NCBI RefSeq assembly: GCF_963662255.1
Contig: NC_085049.1
Span: 55,041,158 to 55,105,157 of the forward strand
DNA length: 64,000 nt
Origin: Cinclus cinclus
Lineage: Eukaryota; Chordata; Aves; Passeriformes; Cinclidae
Direction: 5' to 3'
Below the pieces are notes generated by a model. It searched no databases. It was not told the origin of the DNA and saw nothing but the letters and a program-made list of their open reading frames with translations. Below, one piece after another: positions 1-18,269 of this stretch. The stretch's first letter is position 1; the number at the start of each line of letters is the position of its first letter. A program made the translations under genes and the position numbers.

Positions 1-7415
<7,415 letters not shown>

Positions 7416-7850
7416 ACAAGATGAAAAAAGACCCAAAAAAGTACCATAAGGAATTGAAATCCAGCATGTATAAGTGGGAGTTTTTTTGGTGAACAGGAAT
7501 AAACTCTTAAAGCTGAAGTGAAGAGTGAAGGGAGGTTCAAGACAGTAGGAAATCTTTCTTATGTATCCTCCTTGTTTTTAAGCTGACATGGAAGAGTCTG
7601 TCAATGAAATATATTAGGAGCAGTTCTGAAGCCTTGATTAGTCATGAACAGGACACCTGGGAACTGTGGAATAAGGCTAAAGTCCAGCAAAGCGCTTGGA
7701 TCACTTCAAAAAATTCCATGCTAGTGTTTGTTTGAAAAGGCCTTTGCTAGACTAGGTCTTAAGCAGAGCTAAATACACATCTTATTCATAGAGGTTAAAA
7801 ATGTTTTCCAAACCATTGTAATAAATGTTTTAAATAATATACTGGCTGAA
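7416..7850 (+). other. POLR3B: probable POLR3B 3' UTR with poly(A) signals
   Basis: Non-coding sequence follows the POLR3B stop. Canonical AATAAA hexamers occur at 7498-7503 and 7820-7825, the latter followed by a T-rich stretch. Either could end the transcript; the first would give a very short 3' UTR of about 100 bases. The true end cannot be fixed from sequence alone. Confidence 0.5.
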
Positions 7851-8155
7851 TATGTTGATAGTTGTGTAAGGATGGTAAGGCCTTATCATGTCTAAACCAT
7901 TTTCTGTTCCTAAAGCAGTTTGTTAAAGTGTTAAAATTTTCTAAAGTGGTGTCAATGTTAGAGGAATTAAACTACTTTCTCAAGAGCTTGAAATCAGACA
8001 TTTTGAGTGAGGTTTCAGTATGCAGGTGCATTTGTGTGCCAGCAGTAGTGTGCTTGTACAGATAATATGCTCTCAACTAAATGTGCACAGTTTCCATGAA
8101 GTTCAGGGGAGGAGGTGACTATATATGTCACAAGTGCATGATACAGCACCCAGAT

Positions 8156-8259
8156 ATCCATTCCATTCCATTCCATTCCATTCCATTCCATTCCATTCCA
8201 TTCCATTCCATTCCATTCCATTCCATTCCATTCCATTCCATTCCATTCCATTCCATTCC
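8156..8259. repeat. (TTCCA)n / (GGAAT)n pentanucleotide array
   Basis: There are about 20.5 nearly uninterrupted copies of TTCCA on the + strand, GGAAT-type on the other. The high purity suggests a young, length-variable microsatellite. The same pentamer is the core of human satellites II and III, but a satellite origin is not implied here. Open frames on both strands through it (repeating SIPFH or EWNGM) are artefacts of the period. Confidence 0.97.
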
Positions 8260-8948
8260 TACTGAGGGTAGCAGATCTGATAATACACTGGCTTAAAGTC
8301 CTGAAAAGACAGGCTGCAAGAACTAGGTAATGATCATTATCTAGTGTGCAGTCATAGGACTCTAGAACTTTTTTCAAATATGAACATAGCCAGAACATTT
8401 TAAGAACAAAGCAAAACCAAACCTGTGTAAAACAACAAATCCTTCACTGACAAGTGAAGCAGGTTTGAATGACCTGAAAGGATTTAGAAAGGGAACAACT
8501 GGATTTTTTTCATGAGGTCTCAGGCCTAGAACTAAAGCAGTGGATGAACTAAGAATAATTTAGTACCCTAAACTAACAAGCTCATATTCAGCAAAGTGTG
8601 CAGTTAATTTTTTAGGCAAAGGACATCAGCATGTACAGACTTCATCCGTGCTTCAGTGAAAAGCAGCACTCTGAGTCAGTGAGGCTACAGGACACTGCCT
8701 ATGATGCAAAAGCCCTGAGGTGCTCTTTGACTCTTCATATGGCTGAACTTTGTATGCTGATCCTGCTGATCCTGACGCTCCTCATGCAGTCATGTTGCTG
8801 CTGTTCTCTTAGCTCTGAGCATAGGTCAGTATCAGCCAGAGTAGATTTCTTTTTAGCCTTCCACGAAATGCTTAAACTACTTTTGTGTTTGGGCTTAGAA
8901 ACCAAGCCTGAAGAGATAGATTCTACTTTCCTTCTCTTCCCCCTTCAT

Positions 8949-8972
8949 CCCCCCCCTCCCCCCCCCCCCCCC
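8949..8972. repeat. poly-C tract
   Basis: Eight C, one T, then fifteen C. It follows a TC-rich stretch, making a polypyrimidine/polypurine block of about 60 bp. The complementary G-run could fold as a quadruplex. A similar 15-C tract lies at 14398-14412. Confidence 0.95.
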
Positions 8973-9209
8973 TTTCTCTTGCAGTTGAACCAGTGACAAC
9001 ACAGATGTCAACACAGCACAGCTGGATTGGAAAAGCTCTTGAAGCACCTCTTCCAAGATCCAAACGGCTCAGGGTTATTCACAAAAGAGTTTTAAGAGAG
9101 TGAGAGGGTGACATCCTCCACGCTGGAGGAAGAGGTTAACCAAAAGCCTCAACTGAATGAGCAACCTCTGCTTTGGTGCCTGAGATGGCCCAGCTGCGGC
9201 TCCGGAGCA

Positions 9210-9222
9210 CCAGCAGAGGGAG
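9210..9222 (+). promoter_or_regulatory. CTCF-like core motif
   Basis: The sequence CCAGCAGAGGGAG differs at one position from the common CTCF core (CCASYAGRKGGCR). It lies in a locally GC-rich patch between POLR3B and RFX4, where an insulator would be plausible. This is a motif match by eye only. Confidence 0.25.
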
Positions 9223-11397
9223 TGAGCCTCTAAGGCTACGGCTGCTGGGGGGCACCACGGAAACCCGCTGAAGATAAGGGCCCTTGCTCCTTGGTCCTCT
9301 CCCAGGTGGCCTCCCAGGTTGGGTGGTCAGTACGTGGAAATTGAAGCAGTTACAGCAGAGATGGAGGAGGAACAAAGAATGTGCTCATGACTAACCTCAT
9401 TGAGAAAAAAGGTCTGTGTGCAGCCCTGAGGAGGAACCTTGCAGCTCATTCACCTCAAGCTGATGAAAGCATGGGGATGAATGGGTTTTTGAGGGTGAAG
9501 GATATGGTGTAATAGCTGAGGTTTAGGAAGAAAGGAGCATCCTTAGGAATGATGGATCCAGTAAAGCATAGAAACTAGACATGTCTGGCAGTGAGGGTCA
9601 CCCACTATCAGCTGCTCTGGTGATATCTACATCAGCTGCATTTACACATCACTGCTGCCTGACCTAAGCCTGTGCCTGTGCTGGAGGCATATTTGAGTGC
9701 AGATCTGGGTTGAAACTGATACTTCCTACGTCTCTCTAAGAGTCTGCCTACGTTCCATCATAATTGACACCAGCAAGTAATCTCTTGGCAATGGAATGGC
9801 CATTACAAAACCAGCAGCAGCAACAGACCAGGTTGGCTATGGATTCCTGGAACATGGCTGGTCAAAGTGGCAATTCATGGAAGGAATCTTACTGCAGTCA
9901 GAAAAAAATTATAATGCATGGACTGATGAGGTAAAATACAGAACCCCAGAGCTGTCACATTACTTTAGTCTAGTGACCCTCATCCTTCCAGCAGTTTAAA
10001 TGATCTTCCCAGACAACCTCCCTTCCCCCCCTTTTTATACTGTGAATGCCTTCAGAAAGAAGGTCTTATGTCAGCTCATGGCTGTACTGCTGGAGCTGGT
10101 CTTGCCCAGATCAACCCTGCTATCACTCTCTAACTGCTGAATTAGATATTCTGAACAACCCCTGGCAAAATCTGAAGGTTTTAGCACTAGGAGCTGTGGC
10201 TAGAAAACTACCACAAGGTTTTCCATTCCATTGCAACTACTTTATTCCTTGTATATAGTGCCCAGGAGAAGCTTTCTAGAATTGTTGTTAGGCAGGAAGG
10301 TCTTGAGCATCAGTCCTGGCTAAAATGCCAGATGTAATCAATTTTCTGATACGAGCTAGAGGTGTGTGCTGCTGTTGGAAAAGATACCTAACTCCATGTA
10401 GTATAAGTTGCCACTTCCTTTGCAGATAAAGGGTTAAATGCTATGTATCCTAATGAGTACTGTACATGTCCAGCCCTACTGTTTGTTTGTGAGAAACAGA
10501 ATGAAGCCAGGGCTGAGCTGCAGAATTCTATCAGATAGAGAGTAAAGCACAGGGCTTACGGCCACTTCTGGAGCTGAGAGCAACACAGGTCACTAGTTTA
10601 GAATTCAGAAAACAGCTTCGCTTCAAGTCATTTACATAAACCTTGCAGGAATTTAACTTTTTATTATTTTTTTTATGGTAAATGTATCCAAACATAGAAA
10701 TAAGGAAAACAAACTATAAAGGAAAATGAAACCAGACTGGCCAGTTTTGGCATTCAAAGACAATATATTATGAAATAAAGGCATACTGAGATGTAATAAT
10801 TTTAAGATGAAAGTAAAGGAAGAGCTCCCACTAAGCACAATTGGTCTTACTGGTAATGCCTATATCTCGTTAAGAGTTTTCCTTACAAAGAAGCTTCAAT
10901 GTGCAGCAAAGAGAGCTTTTTAATTCGTTGGACTCCTTATTTCTTGCTTAAACAGGAAGGAAAACCAATGAAAAACATAGACTTGATGATGATAAATTAC
11001 TGTCTTTTCTCGTGTTTTCTAATGCAAAATTTTAAAAAAATCTGTGGTTTATAACAAAATGGGAGTATGAATTAAAAACCTGCAAAGGCTGAAGAATATT
11101 TCACTGATTAGTGGTAGCAAATGACCAACTAATGAAAAGTTCTGTGCACCTGACAATGGATTTGCAAGCCCTGATCACACGCAGGTGGTCTGACATTAAC
11201 TGGTGTCACACAGCTGCCAAACCAGACTAGAGGGGCTAAAAAGATGTCTGTAGTTTGCCCCAAGGCTCCTGAGGATGACCCTAGTGAGGGGGAGCCTAAG
11301 CCATGAAATAAGGTCGCTGGCTTGCAGCCCTCCCACCGTGCCCCGCAGGAGCCCTCCTCAGCCTCAGCCGTGTCTCAGCACCTCGAGCTGTGGCAGG

Positions 11398-11480
11398 GAG
11401 CTGGCTTAGCACTGCTGAGAGCCCCTCCAGCCGGCCTCTCCTCCCGTTGGAGCTGAGGATTGCTTTACAGCCCTTTGCCG
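11398..11480. other. GC-rich patch beside the MIR-like fragment
   Basis: This stretch is visibly richer in G and C than its flanks and is crossed by a 145-codon open frame on the minus strand (11296-11733). That frame also runs through the MIR-like fragment and has no recognisable domain, so I treat it as non-coding. Confidence 0.3.
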
Positions 11481-11518
11481 TTTCAGCAGGGCTATGGGGC
11501 ACTTGATGAATTCCCTCC

Positions 11519-11605
11519 TCTGAAGGGGACGTGACTTGCCCAGGGCCACGGGAAGACTGTGCCAGAACTGGGATCAGGGCTCCACAGTCCCCAGGTGCCA
11601 GACAC
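11519..11605 (-). mobile_element. possible MIR-type SINE fragment
   Basis: On the + strand, GTGACTTGCCCAGGGCCAC followed about 20 bases later by CCAGAACTGGGATCAGGGCTC matches in order the reverse complement of the MIR SINE core (the tRNA-derived part with the ACCTTGGGCAAGT block). Such old elements are rare but present in bird genomes. A weaker similar patch (AGGATCTAAACCCAGGTCCTG) lies at about 22661-22690. A profile search against MIR and CORE-SINE models would settle it. Confidence 0.4.
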
Positions 11606-12889
11606 GTGCTTGCCTTGAAACTGAGCACTTCATCAAACCGTAAAATCCAGCCAGATGGTGACTCTTTGCTATTATCTGGACCAGTGCTGGGAGGCTTAAC
11701 GTGTGCACAGCACGGTGAGGATCCAGATTCCAATTCCTGTGTCTAAGGCTCAGAAGCCCTGAAATAGATCCATGTTTTAGACCTAAATGCTGCTAGAAAC
11801 TTGGACATGTTTGAACCAAGTTCTGACTTCATCTTTCTCATGAGATATTTCCATCTCAGCACTGGGCCACCAGTTTCAGTGGAGGGGTTCTTTGGGAAGG
11901 GGTAGAAAGGTGCAAGAGTAAGGACAACTACTTTTGTCAGTCTTTTTTGTCAATTCTGCCAGTCTCTGCCCTGGATATGTCAGACTCTGTGCTTTCAGGT
12001 AGTCAAGACTGCATGAGTCAGTTTTGCCTCTCTACAGTCATTTAAGAACTCACCATATGAAGCTGGGAGGCAAATACAGCCCCTCTGCCTTTCTTAATAT
12101 GAACATACATCCCAAAACACCAGAACTCTCAGTTAAACTCTCCAAACCCAAGTCAGAGCTAATACAGAGAATTTTTGAAGCTGACGTTTTTTAAAAAAGC
12201 AGTCTACATGGCTTTATTCTCTTTCTGTCTCAAAATCAACAGCAAAGATTTTTGTTGTCTACCCAGCAAATGGACTTGGGCTTTTTTTCCATCTTCCAAA
12301 AAATTCTTCCAAACTCAGGAGCTGCCCATTGCTCTTTGCATCTCGCTGCTGGGGAAAAAAAAACAAAACAGCAACTATGTATGTCTCCCAGCTGCAGTTA
12401 CCCCTTTATTTGTGTGTTTCCCGAGGCAGGTAACTCTGAGCTGGTTCCAGTGGCCAGGTATTTTTTCCAGTAACTTTGTTGTGCATGTCCTTGTCCCCTC
12501 CTCCCAGTCAGTATATAAACAGCATGTTATATCCAAATCAAAAGCAATTCCCTGCTGCTAACTGCAGCAGAGCCTTTGTTTTTCTCTAGCCTCAGTTTTG
12601 GGGAGCTCCTTGACCTATGCATATGCTTTGCCATTCCAGAGAGTATATGGTAGTTATTTTCTACTTGACAATAAAACATTATAAAGTGAGAAATAGCTCA
12701 AAAACTAAAAGAAATTGGTGTGCTTAACAGCGAAGTTCTAATTTCTTGGTAAAATTATGTTCTAATAATGGAAACAGTTTTCCCTTGAACTCCTGGTGAA
12801 TTGGAAACTTAAACTTTGCATTCAAGCCTCCCCCTGCCAGTCAGACAGGCACTGAAGGTAATTTTCTGTGCTCCAGGGAGATCAAAAGA

Positions 12890-12990
12890 AGCTCATTATC
12901 AGTCGATCATCTAAAAGGATATGACAGCTTCACATCCAGTTGTTCGGCAGCTGAGATGCAGTCTGGAATGGATCTTTTCTGTGTCTGTTG
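12890..12990 (+). repeat. direct repeat pair 1, copy A
   Basis: About 100 bp recur at 14624-14715 in the same orientation. Shared runs include ATCAAAAGAA, CTCATTATC, ATCTAAAA, CATCCAGTTGTTC and CTGGAATG, with small gaps. By eye identity is roughly 80-85% over aligned bases. I do not recognise the element. Confidence 0.8.
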
Positions 12991-14623
12991 TCTATAATAG
13001 CTTTTAGGGCTGGCTCTTCTTCCAACACACAGTACAAATCCTCTGGTAACTAGTACCAGCCACACACAACAAAAGCCAGCTAAATCTGGTGTAAGCTCGG
13101 AAATCGATGACTGCTTGCCCTTTTCTCAAACTCAAGTCAGCAAGTGTCTCCCAGGCTGAGTGTTCTGGGTAGCAGCCCTGGATGCAGTGGTTCTTCTCAA
13201 CTCCTACAGATGCTGATACTGCCCAGGAGAGTGAATTTCCTTCCTCCATGCAGACCGGTGACCAGTGTGAAGGAGGTATTTCCACTGATCTTTTCTGGCA
13301 ACACCGTCACTGCACTACTTTAGAAACAGGAGAGCTTGGATTGTGCACAATTCCTTTCACAGACGTTATAAAGTGAAGATCATCTAAAGGTGATTGTGCT
13401 CATCTTCAGCAAAACTTGGCTTCAGAGATGTCTACGGTTACATCATGCCAGCTGCAATTCATGTTACTTTTCTTTCCAACTAAGAGGAAGGTGCCCCCTG
13501 CCCCGTGCATGTGCAGTCCATCATTTGCATGCCTCTGTTCTTCTGCTGGTTTTCTCCCAGATACCTGCGTATGTCTGCCCTATGGTGCAAAAAAATAGAA
13601 ACCTACTTTCTCATGGTGCTTGTGTCAATTAAAAGCTCTTGAAGGAATCGGTGCGCTTGTTTACCTAGGCAGCCTTTTGATGTTCCTCTCCCAGTTCCTG
13701 CATCTGTCAGCATCATGTTCCTCAGACACAGACACAGAGTTGATTCCAGAAGTCATCTGTCAGCTTACTCCATATCCTGTCCTTCACCTATACGAATAGC
13801 TTCCTCAGGGGTGTTAATATATGTAAAATAAAGTTAACATTTCCTGTTCCGGTAATAAAGATGAGTAAGTGGGAAAGAGAAGCCAGTACAGAAACAAGAT
13901 CCTTCTCTCTTTTTTCCATGGGATTTGCCCAGTAGATGAAGATAGCAGAAACAGGAATGCAGCTGGGAAGGAGGGTTGACAGAAGCATGGGTTCATACTG
14001 AGAGGAGGAGGCTGCTGTCTCAGGCAAGAAAATATGGAACCACTCACTGATTGCAGGCCACTGCTAAAATAATGAAGTGTCACTGTGTGTTTGGCTATTG
14101 CCAGCAAGCTTACAGCCTGCACAGAGATACATCGGATCCAGAAAGATCCCCTGAGTCACTGAACTCAGATCCCTGGTATTGCAAAGAGCCATTTTATGTA
14201 ACTCCTTTCACAAGCAATTCCTGTCCATTCCTAAAACTAATCCAGGCTGGTGTCTCTGATAATCTGTGGGAAGAGTTCTGTAAAATTTGAGCCTAAAGCT
14301 GCCTTTAAGTAGAATTAGCTAAATTAATAGATAACAGTTTATAATTTTTTATTTCTGTGCCAGTAGTTTTGTTGAAAATGCTTGCTTTTCTTGGGGTCCC
14401 CCCCCCCCCCCAAATATTTGTTAGAGTTTAGTACAGATGCTCAGAGTGTAGTACCAGCATAAAGAGCTTCTTTATGTCAAAAAAGGTGTGGTCATAGCCT
14501 ACTGACACAGCTGCAGAGTAAAAGACAGGGCTAGAAATGTATTTTTCTGAAAGATCAAAAAATACCTGGATGGTAAGTTGATACAAACTATTGTACTTCC
14601 ACTCTGCCTCTGTTTTGCTAACC

Positions 14624-14715
14624 CATCAAAAGAAACTCATTATCTGTCATCTAAAATGGTATGTCAGCTTTGCATCCAGTTGTTCAGCAGCCTGGAATGT
14701 GTCTTCTCTTCTCTT
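14624..14715 (+). repeat. direct repeat pair 1, copy B
   Basis: Partner of 12890-12990, about 1.73 kb downstream. Relative to copy A it lacks about 4 and about 12 bases. It could be a local duplication or two fragments of one dispersed family. Confidence 0.8.
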
Positions 14716-15529
14716 GATGATCTTGCTCTCCCTTCCTGCATCAAACACAGGTTTGTATTCTTTCTTGAATAATTGTATTCTTGTATTCTTTGCACAATAG
14801 CAGTAGAATCCCTCTCCACTAAAAATACATCATCTGATGCAGCATAGGGTTATTCTTCATATATTTTATGGCTTGTAGCTGATCTGCATGGGCAAGAATT
14901 TGGAGTGAAAATTCCCAGTTGTATATTTTTTACAACCTTGGTGAGACCTGCTCATTGCATCAAATCTAGCTGTGACTTGCAGCTATTGACTTGTAGTGCT
15001 TCCATCCGAAATCTGCCAGCCTGCAGGATAGGAGATGCTCTGTGCTTTCAAAGAATAAAGTACTTTCAGAAGAATAAAGTACTTTCATAAGTGTCATATA
15101 GGATATCCAGAAGCATGAGATTCTGTTTGAATAGGTAATCAAAACCTAAACAAGAAACAGTAATGGAGCTATGAAGTGCACTGGGGTGATCTGAGACACT
15201 CGAGGGGGGATTAGGTAAACCAGAAGGCAGCAGCATTGACAGGAACTAACCTGGAGAGTCAGGGAGTAAACACATTGCAGCAGGTACCTCTGATCTAACA
15301 GAAGTGCTGCTGCTGATCCTGCCCACGCATCATCCTCCACAAAGAGCGCACACCTCTGCATCCCGTCAAAGAGCAGCCCAAACTCCTAGACATCCAGGCT
15401 GTGCTAAATCCCGTCCTCATTGTCCCTAGAAAGTGCATATCCCTATGTTAACAGATCCTGTATTTTCATTTTGCTCATCTCTGGAGTATCAGCAACACGA
15501 GAGCATCTCTAAGACTTTACACCGGTGAA

Positions 15530-16760
15530 GATGAAATTTCTACAAGGGCAGGGTGCCCGTGATGGATCTCCTGCGGCTGCACCGGCAGGTGTTCACATTT
15601 CCAGAAACCGGGGCCCTGCCTGCGGGCACCTCCCGCGCCACGGAGCGATGGATGGCGAGTGCCCGCGGGCTTGTGCCGGCCCAGGGCTGGGCGCCTCAGC
15701 CCCGGGGCTGCGCCCACCCGCTGGAAGCCGTGCGGGCACCAGGAAACTCCCCGCAAACAGCCGGCGCCGACGGCATCTCCTGGGGTTTATAGGTGACGCG
15801 GGTTTCAAAACCCCTTGAAGAACGAGCCCCTGCTCAGAGACAAAAATGTCCCTGAGGTTTCTGGGGGGCTTCTTCCCCCGCACGGGGCCAGGGGCTCTCC
15901 CGAAAAGAGCAGGCTTGGCACCGAGAGGCCCTCACCCACAGCCCGACCTTCCCTCAGGCTCCCCTCAGGGCTTGCATCACCCGCGGTAAAGCCCTAGGGA
16001 AAAGAAAGTGGGGAAGAAACACAAAAAGGTGACGGAGTGTCACCGTTTTGGCGGCGACAATCAAACCCCAGCAGCACGGCCGCAGGGGCGTTTAGCGGCG
16101 GGGCTGAGCGCGTCCCCTGGCTGTGGGGGAGGCGGCCGGGCCAGAGCCCCGCGGGGGCCGCAGGCGGTGCCCGGCAGCCCCGGGGAGACCGGGGCGAGGG
16201 CGGTGGGTCCCGCCGGGCAAGGCTGGGGAGGCAGCGGGAGCCGCAGGCCGCGCCGTCCAGGGGAGGCGGCGGTGCAGAGCTGGCCGTGCCCGCCCCGTCG
16301 GGGCCCCGGTGCGGTCCCGCTTGGAGCAGAGCCAGCCCGGCGGCACCGGGTGCTGCGGGGAACGGAGAGATGGAAGTTCCCCGTCCGGATTGCCGTGGCC
16401 GTCGGGAAAGAGCAGAGCCTTTGCGTTGGGTTGGGGTTGTTTTTTCGGTGGGATAAAGGGCAGAGGGAGAAGAAGCATCATCCTCCTTAGGCTTTGCTTT
16501 CGCCTCGCCGGACACGTCCCCGCGGCGGACAGAGCCGGCCGGCGTCCCTGCCGCCACTGCGAAGGGTTCTCCGCCGGCTGCAGACTCGGTTTTTACACTG
16601 TGTTTCTCCGGTATTATCTTTACTTCGTGCGCACTGGGGGCTCCCCACGCCCAAACTCGGTCTGTGGGGGTGTGCAGGGCCCGAGGTGCCCCGGCGGCTC
16701 CCCCGCCGCCGGCCCGCCTGGGGATGCGAAGGCACCGCGGAGCTTCCTTTTTAGCAACCT
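15530..16760. promoter_or_regulatory. CpG island upstream of RFX4
   Basis: Very GC- and CpG-rich sequence begins abruptly near 15.53 kb and ends at a long T-run (16801-16832). It lies 1.5-2.7 kb before the RFX4 start codon. Long open frames on both strands here (up to 244 codons) have Arg/Gly/Pro/Ala composition expected of any high-GC DNA and no domain; I do not call them genes. It may be a promoter-flanking island, or hold an upstream non-coding first exon. Confidence 0.7.
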
Positions 16761-17564
16761 CGCCGCTTGTTTTGCTGTGTGGGGTTGGCGGTTTTGTAAG
16801 GTTTTTTTGGTTGTTTTTTTTTTTTTTTTTTCCGACAGGGAGAGGGAAGGGGGGTAGTCTGGGTGTAGGGAGGGGAGAGGGGGAGAAGGGTGGAAAACGT
16901 TGGCTCTGTCCATGGTCAAAGTAATTCAGCTATAATCCCCCTTTCTCTTCCTCTCCTGGAGCTCTATTCATATTCTAATCACAGCTTTTCCTTCCCTAAA
17001 CCAGCCACTTTTATCAGAGCCCTAGCTTTGCACTTTTACTTCCACTTCCAGCACATACGACCGCATGCAGAATAAGCAACTTTTTCCAGCCTCTGTCCTG
17101 CCCCACTCTCCCCTCCCAATCCTCTAACCCCCTCGCATCCTTAGACTAAAACTGGGAGGAAACATCAGTTCGAAAATGCACCCTTTTGGTTCTTCATTTC
17201 TCTTGCCAATCGGGCTCTCCCACCCCCCTGCTTTTCGCCCGGTCCCATGGAAAGCTCTCCGGATCAGCCGCTCTCCGCTGCCAGACAAGCCGGTGGCGAG
17301 CGGCCCCCACCCGCCTTGCCCTCTCTCCCCGAGGCCCGGGGAGACGCACGGGGGTCCCTGCCGCAGGTCTGCAATGCCAGCATCGCTTGCCTTCGAAATA
17401 CTGGCAACTTCTCTCTATCCTCACAACCCCCCTTTCCTACCCACACACATCGCCTTTTTTTTTTCCTTTTTTTTCTCCAATAAACTAAGCTTGCAAGATA
17501 TTTGGGAAGCTGTGCAGCTTCCAATGCCATGTGCCCGCGAAGGATCCCAACCCGGAGCCCACCG

Positions 17565-17601
17565 GGAGGAGGAGAAAGAGGAGGAGGAGGAGGAGGAGGG
17601 G
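17565..17601 (+). repeat. (GGA)n purine tract
   Basis: An interrupted run of GGA/GAG triplets lies about 620 bases before the RFX4 start codon, in putative promoter DNA. Such mirror purine tracts can form triplex or quadruplex structures. Confidence 0.85.
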
Positions 17602-17859
17602 AGCTCGGCCGCTCTGCACGCACACCCGGCAGCCCCAAAGAGCACAACCCCAAACCTACTGCCCGTTTGAAGATCTAAGCCAATTTTGATCTCGGTCTGT
17701 AATGAGCCAAGGACCTTGGGTGGGGGCTGGGGGAGGGAAGGGAGGAGTGGAAAGACCGCTGGAACTTTAAATAAGAAAAACGTTTCTAATGCTCTAATAG
17801 AAGAGGGAAGTCGAAGTGTTGGGATTGCGTAGATCTAAGGCCCCCCTTTTTGGAGGAAA

Positions 17860-18060
17860 GCTTTTCTTATTCAAAACAGCATCACAATGGGCTTCACATT
17901 GAGCCTTGCCACATCCCCATCTGAGTAGCAGCCATTCATCAGGCTGGCTGGCCTATCAATGACATTTCTCCCATCAGGGCTTCTATAAAATGATGCTTTT
18001 TCCCATGAAACATCCGCAAACATTTTGACGGGTCTGGCTTTGCCCTGCTGGATTACGGAG
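17860..18060 (+). promoter_or_regulatory. RFX4: candidate RFX4 core promoter with TATA-like box
   Basis: TATAAAA at 17984-17990 lies 235 bases before the RFX4 start codon, predicting transcription from about 18015. The surrounding 200 bp are AT-balanced, unlike the GC-rich flanks, and contain an ACAATGG SOX-type core at about 17885. This contrast resembles a selectively maintained promoter block. If transcription started further upstream, a seven-codon uORF at about 18005 would be included. No transcript evidence is available. Confidence 0.4.
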
Positions 18061-18213
18061 TGTCCCTCTCTCCCGCTTTACACCCCCCCTCCCCAACTAT
18101 CTGCCTCTGCCCTGTCTCCCCACCCCCTCACCGCCACCCTGCTCCCTCTCCCCCGCGCATCTCTGAGATAGGGGCTCTGCACACCCCGGGACCTTGGGGC
18201 TCCCGTCCCGTCC

Positions 18214-18267
18214 ATGGGAAGAGCATGCATTGCGGGTTGCTGGAGGAACCCGATATGGACTCCACAG
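18214..18267 (+). other. upstream overlapping ORF, exon 1 part
   Basis: An ATG 11 bases before the RFX4 start, in the +1 frame, has G at +4 but T at -3, a middling context. It encodes 18 codons in exon 1 (starting MGRACIAGCW). After the RFX4 splices it stays open through exons 2, 3 and 4, stopping at TAA in the first bases of exon 5 (61697-61699): 109 codons in total. It may be a translated overlapping frame, a repressive uORF, or chance. Confidence 0.35.
18225..18267 (+). CDS. RFX4: RFX4 first coding exon (transcription factor RFX4, N-terminus)
   Basis: Encodes MHCGLLEEPDMDST plus the first base of codon 15, then a strong GTAAGT donor. This is the N-terminus of the long brain-type RFX4 isoform as I know it from mammals. 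RFX4 is a nuclear winged-helix transcription factor that binds X-box DNA as a dimer and controls dorsal midline brain, ventricular and ciliary genes. The start is chosen because it gives this N-terminus and has A at -3. No in-frame ATG occurs upstream before the frame closes. The exon sits between GC-rich blocks. Phase 1 at its end matches the acceptor at 37620. The whole predicted protein is about 735 residues in mammals; only the first 126 codons are in this window. Confidence 0.96.
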
Positions 18268-18269
18268 GT

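Larger units (their letters stand above)
7851..15500. other. POLR3B-RFX4 intergenic region
   Basis: About 7.6 kb show no supported gene. Open frames at 8631-8996, 11296-11733 and 12175-12561 have low-complexity or repeat-derived composition and no recognisable domain. The stretch holds the (TTCCA)n array, poly-C tracts, a possible MIR fragment, a CTCF-like site and a diverged direct repeat pair, all listed separately. A 19-bp direct duplication containing AATAAAGTACTTTC sits at about 15051-15089. Confidence 0.7.

Noticed and set aside
8015..8398. Open frame encoding a repeated NGMEW peptide on the minus strand
   Set aside because: A product of the GGAAT microsatellite; no start or flanking gene structure.
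11296..11733. 145-codon minus-strand open frame
   Set aside because: Crosses the MIR-like fragment and a GC-rich patch, with no domain or splice evidence.
15994..16857. Long open frames (129-244 codons) on both strands in the upstream CpG island
   Set aside because: Several overlap in different frames with the same Arg/Gly/Pro/Ala-rich composition. High GC removes stop triplets; no domain or splice structure supports a gene.
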